A stretch of 64,000 nucleotides of DNA from VGBK01 sp964354255. GTDB lineage: Bacteria; Actinomycetota; Acidimicrobiia; Spongiisociales; UBA11373. The DNA lies in NCBI GenBank assembly GCA_964354255.1, contig CAYGYX010000004.1:11326-75325 (forward strand), in the 5' to 3' direction. The notes beneath the pieces are model-generated. The model was given only the letters and a program-made list of their open reading frames with translations. It made no database searches and was not told where the DNA came from. Below are positions 57,868 through 64,000 of the stretch, in pieces. Position 1 is the first letter of the stretch. Each line of letters starts with the position of its first letter. The position numbers were made by a program, and so were the translations under genes.

Positions 57868-58110
57868 TCAGCCGCCGAGTTCCACCACCGCGTCGATGGC
57901 TGCCCCGACCGTGGTGATCTGCTCTGCCTGCTCGTCGGGGATGCTCACCCCGCAGGCATCCTCCAGGGCGAGGAGCAGTTCCACCATCCCGAGCGAGTCG
58001 AGCCCCAGATCCTCCTCGAGCGACGACTCCGGTCTGATGGCGCCGCGCTCGACCCCCAGTTCGCGCACGAGCAGGTCGATGAGCCTCGCTTCGATCTCGG
58101 GCCGTTCCAT
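57868..58110 (-). CDS. acyl carrier protein
   Basis: An 80-residue ACP, four-helix acidic protein with the phosphopantetheine attachment Ser in LEEDLGLDSLGMVELLLALED. It is not in a fatty-acid or polyketide cluster here; the upstream gene is a threonine aldolase 23 bases away on the same strand, so they are probably co-transcribed. Only a weak Shine-Dalgarno (GGAAG). Which synthase or ligase it serves is unknown. Confidence 0.88.
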   Translation of the reverse strand: MERPEIEARLIDLLVRELGVERGAIRPESSLEEDLGLDSLGMVELLLALEDACGVSIPDEQAEQITTVGAAIDAVVELGG

Positions 58111-58133
58111 ACTGCTTCCCGGCGGCTCCGCCC

Positions 58134-59171
58134 TCAACGGCCCAGGGTGGCGGCCACCGCCGCCACGCGGGCGACGTCGGCCTCGTCCACATCGCGGTGG
58201 GTGACGAAGCGCAGGACGCCGGGGCGGATGTAGCCCACCCGCACCCCGGCCGCGGCCAGTGCCTGGCGGAAGGCTTCCGGCCCACCCGCCAGGCGATCCC
58301 CCGGCACCTGGACCATGTTGGTCTGCGGCGGCATGGGCACCGACCCCGGCAGCCGCTCGCTCAGCGCGTCGGCCAGCGAGCGCGCCAGTTGGTGGTCGGC
58401 GGCGAGGCGGCGCCAGTCGCGCAGCGCCACCCGGGCGGCCGCCGCCAGGATCCCCGCCTGGCGCATCGTGCCGCCGAAGCGGCGGCGCACCGTGCGGGCC
58501 GCCTGGATCAGACCCTCCGGGCCGCAGAGCATCGAACCGACCGGCGCCCCCAGGCCCTTGGAGAAGCAGAACATGACCGTGTCGGCCCCCGCCGCCAGTT
58601 CGGCCGCCGGCCGGCCGCAGGCCACCGCCGCGTTGAACAGCCGGGCGCCGTCCAGGTGCACCGCCAGGCCACCGTCCCGGGCAACCGCGGTGGCGGCGGT
58701 CGCCGTTTCCGGTAGCAGGACCGTGCCCCCGGCCGCGTTGTGGGTGTTCTCCCACACGAGCAATGAAACCCGGGGCAAGCGGGTCTCCGACCAAACCAGA
58801 GCCTCCTCCACCTGCTCCGGCGTGATCACCCCGCTCTCGCCGGGCACGGTGCGGAAGGCCGTCCCCGAGAGGGCCGCGGCGGCCCCCCGCTCGTAGTTGC
58901 GCAGGTGGGCCCACTCGGTGCACAGCACCTCGTCCCCCGGCCGGGTCTGCAGGTTGATCGCCAGCTGGTTGCCCATGGTCCCGCTGGGGACGAAGAGCGC
59001 CGCCTCCTTCCCCACGATGGCGGCTGCCTCCTCCTGGAGGAGGTTGACGGTGGGGTCCTCACCGTAGGAATCGTCGCCGACCTCGGCCTCGGCCATGGCC
59101 CGGCGCATCTCGGCCGTGGGACGGGTGACCGTGTCGGAGCGGAAGTCGGCGATGCCGTCGGCGAAGGCCAT
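58134..59171 (-). CDS. low-specificity L-threonine aldolase
   Basis: A 345-residue PLP enzyme splitting threonine or allo-threonine into glycine and acetaldehyde. Opening DFRSDTVTRPTAEMRRAM, VPSGTMGNQLAI, HLDGARLFNAAVA and the PLP lysine in CFSKGLGAPVGSML match the family, as does length. A TACACT box lies 10 bases before the ATG. Followed after 23 bases by the lone ACP gene; the two genes may form a small pathway (inference). Confidence 0.92.
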   Translation of the reverse strand: MAFADGIADFRSDTVTRPTAEMRRAMAEAEVGDDSYGEDPTVNLLQEEAAAIVGKEAALFVPSGTMGNQLAINLQTRPGDEVLCTEWAHLRNYERGAAAALSGTAFRTVPGESGVITPEQVEEALVWSETRLPRVSLLVWENTHNAAGGTVLLPETATAATAVARDGGLAVHLDGARLFNAAVACGRPAAELAAGADTVMFCFSKGLGAPVGSMLCGPEGLIQAARTVRRRFGGTMRQAGILAAAARVALRDWRRLAADHQLARSLADALSERLPGSVPMPPQTNMVQVPGDRLAGGPEAFRQALAAAGVRVGYIRPGVLRFVTHRDVDEADVARVAAVAATLGR

Positions 59172-59228
59172 GGCGGCGCGCAGTGTATCGGGGGCCCGGC
59201 CGATTCCGCCGGGGCCGCCCGGGCCGGG

Positions 59229-59234
59229 TAGGCT
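59229..59234 (+). promoter_or_regulatory. probable -10 box of glgP
   Basis: TAGGCT, 27 bases before the ATG at 59262. Confidence 0.35.
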
Positions 59235-59261
59235 GAGGGGCTGTCGTCCAACTCGAGATCG

Positions 59262-61391
59262 ATGGTCACCCGCCCCTCACCCCTTCCCGTCATCCCGGTC
59301 GCGCCCGGTACCCAGGTCCATCTCCCCAAGTCCTATGAGCGGCTGTGGGACCTGGCCTACAACATGTGGTGGGTCTGGCACCGCCCGGCCCGTGAGTTGT
59401 GGCAGCGGGTCAGCCTCCCCGACTGGCAGCATTCCCCCAACCCCCTCTCGATGCTGCAGACCGTGCCCGAGGAGGCTTGGGAAGCGCTGGAGAACAACGA
59501 CTCCTTCGCGGACCTCTACGACGAGGTCATCTCCACCTTCGACGCGTACCTGGCGGCGGAGGACACCTGGTACGACCGCACTCACCCCGGTGCTCTGCCC
59601 AACGGCCTGGTCTACCTGTGCACCGAGTACGGGGTGCACCACACCCTCCCCTTCTACGCCGGAGGGCTCGGGGTGCTGGCGGGCGATCATGCCAAGGCCG
59701 CCTCCGACCTGGGGGTGCCCATGGTGGCCATCGGCCTCCTCTATCGCCTCGGCTACTTCCATCAGGAGGTGGACCCCGAAGGCACCCAGCAGCACCTCTA
59801 CCGCCCGGTCGAGGTAGCGCGCCGGGCCTTGCGCCGGGTACTCGACCGCACCGGCCACCCCCTGGTCGTGCAAGTCGAGCTGCCCGGGCGGATGGTGGAT
59901 GTGGGGGTGTGGCGCATCGACGTCGGCCGGGTGCCCCTGCTCCTCCTCGACACCGACCTGCTCTCCAACGACCCGGCCGACCGGCCCATCACCCACTACC
60001 TCTACGTGCGGGGCCGGGAGATGCGCCTCTGCCAGGAGCTGGTCCTCGGCATCGGGGGAGCCCGGGTGGTCGACGCCCTGGGGTGGAAACCGTCCACCTG
60101 GCACATCAACGAGGGCCACGCCGCCTTCTCGCTCCTGCAGCGCCTCTCCCGGGCCATGGGGGCCGGGCTCTCCTTCGACGAGGCCGCGGCCCAAGTGCGG
60201 GAGCGGACGGTGTTCACCCTGCACACCCCCCTGTCGGCGGGGAACGAGACCTTCGACCTCGGCCTGGTGCAGCACTACCTGGCCGACCGCCTCCTCGGCA
60301 TCGACGCCGCCACCCTGGCCTCCCTGGGCACCCACTCCAATCCGGGCGCCTTCGACATGGGGGCCCTGGCCATCCGCCTCTCGGCAGTCACCAACGGGGT
60401 GAGCAAGCGGCACGGGGAGGTGGTGACCCGGGACTGGCAGAGCCTCATCGGCGGGCCCAGCCAGGCGGTCACCAACGGGGTGCATCTCCCCACCTGGCTG
60501 GGCGGCGTGATCGAGCGCCGCGTCGCCCGGGTGCTCGGCCAGGACTGGGCGATGCGCACCCTCGACACCCCCGCCTGGGAGGCACTGCGCAAGATCCCCG
60601 ACAAGGAGCTGTGGGAAGCCCATCAGGCGCAGAAGCAGCGCCTGCTGCGCAATGTGCGCACCCGTCTCCGCGAGCTGGAGGCCCGCCACGGGGAGCCGCC
60701 CGACGAGCTGCGCCGCGTCGGCACCCTGTTCTCGGTCGACCGCCTCACCCTGGTCTTCGCCCGCCGCTTCGCCGGCTACAAGCGGGTCGGTCTGCTCCTC
60801 AGCGACATGGGCCGTCTCCAGGCCCTGCTCACCCACCCCGATCGCCCGGTGCAGATCGTCTTCGGCGGCAAGGCGCACCCGGCCGACCGGGAAGGCCAGG
60901 ACCTCATCCGCCGGGTGGTGCAGATGGCCAAGGACCCACGCTTCGAGGGCCACGTCGCCTACGTCGAGGACTACGACATGGAGCTGGCCCGTTATCTGCT
61001 GGCCGGGGCCGACGTCTGGGTGAACATGCCCCGGCCCCCGATGGAGGCCAGTGGGACGTCAGGCATGAAGGCGGCCATCAACGGCGTGCCCAACCTCTCG
61101 GTGCTCGACGGGTGGTGGCTGGAGGGCTTCAACGGCCGTAACGGCTGGGGGTTCGGAGAAGTGCACCAGTCCGACGACGCCGATGCCGCCACGCTCTACC
61201 ACCTCATCGAGCACGAGGTGGCCCCCCTCTACTACGAGCGCGACGAGGCTGGGGTGCCCCGGCGCTGGGTGGCGATGATGAAGGAGGCGATGATCGCCGC
61301 CGTGCCCTTCAGCGCCACCCGCATGGTCGCCCAGTACCTCGAGCACCTCTACGTCCGGGCCAACGGCAACGGGGGTTCCCCCGAGCCCTAG
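59262..61391 (+). CDS. glgP: alpha-glucan (glycogen) phosphorylase, short bacterial/archaeal type
   Basis: A 709-residue GT35 enzyme releasing glucose-1-phosphate from glycogen or maltodextrin. DUF3417-type N terminus (SYERLWDLAYNMWWVWHRPAREL), GLGVLAGDHAKAASDLG, WHINEGHAAFSLL, ARRFAGYKR, and the PLP-lysine region EASGTSGMKAAINGVPNLS near residue 600. This is the roughly 700-residue form, distinct from E. coli MalP/GlgP. It ends sharing CTAG with the convergent LiaF-like gene. A ROK sugar kinase follows on the other strand. Confidence 0.93.
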   Translation: MVTRPSPLPVIPVAPGTQVHLPKSYERLWDLAYNMWWVWHRPARELWQRVSLPDWQHSPNPLSMLQTVPEEAWEALENNDSFADLYDEVISTFDAYLAAEDTWYDRTHPGALPNGLVYLCTEYGVHHTLPFYAGGLGVLAGDHAKAASDLGVPMVAIGLLYRLGYFHQEVDPEGTQQHLYRPVEVARRALRRVLDRTGHPLVVQVELPGRMVDVGVWRIDVGRVPLLLLDTDLLSNDPADRPITHYLYVRGREMRLCQELVLGIGGARVVDALGWKPSTWHINEGHAAFSLLQRLSRAMGAGLSFDEAAAQVRERTVFTLHTPLSAGNETFDLGLVQHYLADRLLGIDAATLASLGTHSNPGAFDMGALAIRLSAVTNGVSKRHGEVVTRDWQSLIGGPSQAVTNGVHLPTWLGGVIERRVARVLGQDWAMRTLDTPAWEALRKIPDKELWEAHQAQKQRLLRNVRTRLRELEARHGEPPDELRRVGTLFSVDRLTLVFARRFAGYKRVGLLLSDMGRLQALLTHPDRPVQIVFGGKAHPADREGQDLIRRVVQMAKDPRFEGHVAYVEDYDMELARYLLAGADVWVNMPRPPMEASGTSGMKAAINGVPNLSVLDGWWLEGFNGRNGWGFGEVHQSDDADAATLYHLIEHEVAPLYYERDEAGVPRRWVAMMKEAMIAAVPFSATRMVAQYLEHLYVRANGNGGSPEP

Positions 61392-62092
61392 TCGGACGTC
61401 CGAGGGTCGGGGGCCCAGCGGCGGCGGTGCTTCACCTCCACCCCGCCCAGCACCACCAGGACGTGCACATCCAGCTTGGGGCTGTTCGGCCCCACCCCCC
61501 GCCGGGAGACCGTGTCGTCCCAGGCGCCGACGATCGGCAGGCCCCGCACCTCCACCGCCCAGCCCTCGGGGACGATCACATCGATGTGCCCGAACACCGA
61601 GGTGGCCGACAGGCGGGCGCCGGCCGGGTCGAGCCTGGCCCCGGTGAGGTCGAGGCGCAGCTTCCCGAAGACGGCGGTCAGGGCCGCCCGGCGCAGGGCG
61701 GTGGCCCGGCTGGAGAGCTTCATCGAGTTGAACACCGACATCCGGGAGAACTCGGGGTCCTCGATCTGCCCTCGCCGCAACCGCCCCCAGCCGCTGAGCA
61801 GCCAGGCGCCGGCGAGGACCACCAGGATCGGCCAGGTCACCGACCAGGCGGTCTTCCCGAACGCCCCGGTGGTCACCGCCAGCAGCAGCAGCCCCCCGGT
61901 GATCAGCACCCAGGCCACCGCGCTGAAGTGCCTCTCCCCGTAGGCCTGCAGCAAGCCCAGGGCCACGATCAGCACCGGCCACCACCGCCCGACCACCCCG
62001 CCGCCCTCTATGACGCCGGCGGCATCGAGCAGGTAGATCGCACCGAGCGCCACCAGCGCGGCGCCCACCAGGCTACGTCCGGCGCTCACCAT
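61388..62092 (-). CDS. LiaF-like membrane protein (DUF5668 plus LiaF C-terminal domain)
   Basis: A 234-residue protein: four membrane helices in the first ~110 residues (SLVGAALVALGAIYLLDAAGVIEG..., DUF5668-like), then a beta-rich domain (SRMSVFNSMKLSSRATALRRAALTAVFGKLRLDLTGA...GHIDVIVPEGWAVEVRG) resembling the cell-wall-active antibiotic response domain of LiaF. Probably an envelope-stress sensor component; no Lia-type two-component genes are adjacent. The ATG overlaps the ROK kinase stop by 7 bases. Confidence 0.82.
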   Translation of the reverse strand: MVSAGRSLVGAALVALGAIYLLDAAGVIEGGGVVGRWWPVLIVALGLLQAYGERHFSAVAWVLITGGLLLLAVTTGAFGKTAWSVTWPILVVLAGAWLLSGWGRLRRGQIEDPEFSRMSVFNSMKLSSRATALRRAALTAVFGKLRLDLTGARLDPAGARLSATSVFGHIDVIVPEGWAVEVRGLPIVGAWDDTVSRRGVGPNSPKLDVHVLVVLGGVEVKHRRRWAPDPRTSD

Positions 62093-63012
62093 CTTGCCTC
62101 CTCCGCCGCCAGGGCCGCTCCCACGAGTCCGGCACGGCTGCCGAACCGGGCGGCCACCACCGGCGTGGCCGCACGGTACCCCGCCGCGCCGACCGCCGCA
62201 GCCAGCGCGGACCGGGCCGGGCCGAGCAGTGCCTCACCCGCCGCCGCCGCCCCTCCGCCCAGCACGATCACGTCGGGGTCGAGCACGGCCACCAGGTTGG
62301 CGAGGCCCCGCCCCAGCCAAGCCCCGGCCTCGGCCAGCGCGGCTCGCGCCGCCGGGTCGCCCTCCCGGGCAGCCGCGCTCAGGTGCTCCCCGCGCGGCGG
62401 GCCCCCGGCGGCGGCGCGGGCCACCGCCCCCGCCGGGTCCGCTCTCACGGCCTCCCGAGCCGCCCGGCCCAGGCTGGTGCCCGACACCAGGGCTTCCCAA
62501 CAGCCGCGCCGCCCGCAAGCGCAGACCGGGCCGGAGGGATCCATGGCCATGTGCCCAATCTCCCCCAGGAACCCGCGGCCCCGTTCCACCGCGCCCTCGA
62601 CGACCAGGCCCCCACCGATCCCGGTGCCCAGGGCCACCAGCAGCACCATGCGGTACCCGGTTGCGACCCCCAGGCGGGCCTCGGCCAGCGCGGCCAGGTT
62701 GGCATCGTTGTCCACCACCACCGGCAGCCCGGTCGCCGCCGCCACCTCCGGGCCCAGCCGCACCGGGCCGCCGGCCGAGTGGGGGCTCCACACCAGGGTG
62801 CCCGCCGCGTGGTCTACCAGGCCCGCCGAACCCACCCCGATGGCCGTCACCGACCCATCGATCAGCGGCGCCACCGCCCCGGCCACCGCCGCGGAAATGG
62901 CGGCTGTCTCCCGGGGCGTGGGAACCACCCCGGCCGCCCGGATCGCGGTCGGCGAGTCGCCCCGGCCGAAGGTGAGGTTGGTCCCGCCGCAGTCCACGGC
63001 GATCACCGCCAC
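62086..63012 (-). CDS. ROK-family sugar kinase (probable glucokinase)
   Basis: A 308-residue ROK kinase. ATP motif AVDCGGTNLTFG, VDNDANLAALAEA with the catalytic Asp, GTGIGGGLV, EIGHMAMDPSG, and the ROK zinc signature CACGRRGCWEALVSG. Glucose is the likeliest substrate given glgP nearby, but N-acetyl sugars are possible. GTG start with GAGGAGG about 9 bases upstream and TAGGCT at 63038-63043. Coupled to the LiaF-like gene. Confidence 0.88.
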   Translation of the reverse strand: MAVIAVDCGGTNLTFGRGDSPTAIRAAGVVPTPRETAAISAAVAGAVAPLIDGSVTAIGVGSAGLVDHAAGTLVWSPHSAGGPVRLGPEVAAATGLPVVVDNDANLAALAEARLGVATGYRMVLLVALGTGIGGGLVVEGAVERGRGFLGEIGHMAMDPSGPVCACGRRGCWEALVSGTSLGRAAREAVRADPAGAVARAAAGGPPRGEHLSAAAREGDPAARAALAEAGAWLGRGLANLVAVLDPDVIVLGGGAAAAGEALLGPARSALAAAVGAAGYRAATPVVAARFGSRAGLVGAALAAEEARW

Positions 63013-63188
63013 CGCCGCACCTCCTCGTGCTCCAGCCAGCCTACGCCGGGGCCGCCGGAGCGCACACCGCCGGCTTCTGCCGGAGCTGGGACGGCACTAC
63101 CTCGGTCGATGGACCCACCCAGAGGCGCATCGTCTCTTTACCACCGCCGGGCCCTGGTGGTGAGAGTCCCGGGTTTAGGGAATATGAG

Positions 63189-63217
63189 TTGGGTTATAGT
63201 AGGTTTATGTATATGAT
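63189..63217 (+). promoter_or_regulatory. hsp20 promoter in an AT-rich island
   Basis: TTGGGT (63189-63194), 17-base spacer, TATGAT (63212-63217), then AAGGAGG about 9 bases before the ATG at 63252. The bases from about 63173 to 63235 are strikingly AT-rich against the surrounding DNA. No CIRCE or clear HspR palindrome is seen. Confidence 0.6.
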
Positions 63218-63251
63218 TCGGTATAGACAGACACACAAGGAGGGATGAGCC

Positions 63252-63665
63252 ATGGACCTAGTCCGCTTCGATCCGTTCTCGCTGCTCAGCGAGATGGACC
63301 GCTTCTTCGAGCGCGGCGTCGCCGCTGCCCCCACCTGGGCTCCCCGCATCGACGCGTTCGACCGCGAGAAGGAACTAGTCATCCGCATCGAGATCCCCGG
63401 GGTCAAGCCCGAGGACGTCGACATCACGGTGGAGGACCGCACCCTCACCGTCAGCGGCAAGCGGCAGTTCGAGGAGACGGCCGAGGGGGGTGGCTACCAC
63501 CGCCGGGAGATCTTCACCGGCGAGTTCAAGCGCACCCTGGTCCTGCCCGAGGGGCTCAAGGCCGAGGAGATCACCGCCAAGGCCGAGGACGGCATCCTGA
63601 GCGTGATCATCCCCCGCCGGCCCGAGGTTCTGCCCCGCAAAGTCAAGGTGGGCGTCACCTCCTGA
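63252..63665 (+). CDS. small heat shock protein (Hsp20/alpha-crystallin family)
   Basis: A 137-residue holdase chaperone. The alpha-crystallin domain spans about 32-128 (PRIDAFDREKELVIRIEIPGVKPEDVDITVEDRTLTVSGKR...YHRREIFTGEFKRTLVLPEGLKAEEITAKAEDGILSVIIPRR), with a short N-terminal arm (DLVRFDPFSLLSEMDRFFERG). Strong Shine-Dalgarno AAGGAGGG and a well-formed promoter. Followed by a hairpin terminator. Confidence 0.95.
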   Translation: MDLVRFDPFSLLSEMDRFFERGVAAAPTWAPRIDAFDREKELVIRIEIPGVKPEDVDITVEDRTLTVSGKRQFEETAEGGGYHRREIFTGEFKRTLVLPEGLKAEEITAKAEDGILSVIIPRRPEVLPRKVKVGVTS

Positions 63666-63690
63666 CCCCTTCCTCAGGATGACCCACCTG

Positions 63691-63721
63691 CGGAGGCCCG
63701 CTCCCCCGGCGGGCCTCCGCC
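63691..63721 (+). terminator. hsp20 terminator hairpin
   Basis: A perfect 12-bp stem GCGGAGGCCCGC / GCGGGCCTCCGC with a 7-base loop, 26 bases after the hsp20 stop. No U-run. Confidence 0.7.
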
Positions 63722-64000
63722 GCGTGTGGGGTGACCGGCGGCCACAGGGCCGAGGGAGCCATACCCTGGGCTGCTGCCTGCCGACCTCACCCCTGCTCGG
63801 GTCGATCTCCCCCCCGCCCCAGCGGGGGCCAAGGAAGCCCTCCCCCTTCGCCCCCTCCCGCTGCCGCGGGCGGGGGAACCCGCAGGGCAGAGGGGGCAGC
63901 CTCCCACCCAGGCCTCGCCAGGTACTGCCGCCACCCCAACCGGCTAGAGACACGACCAAGAGGCCGACGCGGTGTCACCCATACACCACGCCCGTGGACG
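63722..64000. other. intergenic, no gene supported
   Basis: About 280 bases to the window edge with no convincing coding frame, promoter or RNA. It contains several imperfect GC-rich inverted repeats, for example CCCGC...GCGGG around 63858-63882. The next gene presumably begins beyond the window. Confidence 0.5.

Noticed and set aside
1..64000. CRISPR array, insertion sequence, prophage or toxin-antitoxin locus
   Set aside because: No regularly spaced repeats, transposase, phage structural genes or recognisable toxin pair were seen; the free resolvase domain lacks element ends.

Overview
The window comes from a very GC-rich bacterium (roughly 70-75% GC by eye, not computed). The gene set points to a high-GC actinobacterium. 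It has a division cluster with SepF and no FtsA, a DUF3040 protein, an actinobacterial-style ileS T-box leader, a MoxR/DUF58/transglutaminase operon, and many starts that look leaderless (a TANNNT box 6-9 bases before the start codon). A double-length ThyX protein, no murF in the division cluster and no divIVA/wag31 beside yggT argue against Streptomyces or Mycobacterium. A deeper lineage such as Acidimicrobiia or a relative is my best guess, unproven without a marker-gene search. I see no insertion sequence, prophage, CRISPR array or rRNA; the window is almost wall-to-wall chromosomal housekeeping DNA.

Layout. 1-7.9 kb: polA (running off the left edge), a coiled-coil protein, tRNA-Leu(CAA), nadE, a two-component system, an MFS transporter and nth. 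8-16.8 kb: a calcium-type P-ATPase, xpt, a group of small membrane proteins (two are tandem paralogues), an EamA exporter and the double ThyX. 16.8-29.7 kb: a lysozyme-like fragment, dnaE, a glycolytic block (a DUF2090 aldolase-like protein followed by two phosphofructokinases with different phosphoryl-donor signatures), then rluD-lspA-dksA-type-DUF167 and ileS behind its T-box. 29.7-46 kb: a minus-strand division and cell-wall cluster transcribed mraZ-rsmH-ftsL-ftsI-murE-mraY-murD-ftsW-murG-murC-murB-ftsQ-ftsZ-yfiH-yggS-sepF-yggT, with ATGA/GTGA overlaps at most junctions. 46-64 kb: an SDR, a LapA-like protein, HNH nuclease, a free-standing resolvase domain, two unknown proteins, moxR-DUF58-transglutaminase, a MerR regulator, DUF3040, dinB, a histidine phosphatase, NUDIX and PEBP proteins, a lone acyl carrier protein with threonine aldolase, glycogen phosphorylase, a LiaF-like membrane protein, a ROK sugar kinase and hsp20.

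How parts work together. The murein/division operon appears regulated at its head by MraZ boxes spaced exactly 10 bp apart across the core promoter, and again by a 25-bp perfect inverted repeat whose downstream arm contains the rsmH ribosome-binding site and start codon. ftsZ has an extra promoter of its own. GlgP, the ROK kinase, the two PFKs and the DUF2090 protein together suggest storage-glycan and sugar breakdown, possibly partly pyrophosphate-driven. The most unusual observations are the rsmH hairpin, the leaderless-start rule, the split catalytic motif in the double ThyX protein, the PFK pair with its aldolase-like neighbour, and the missing murF.
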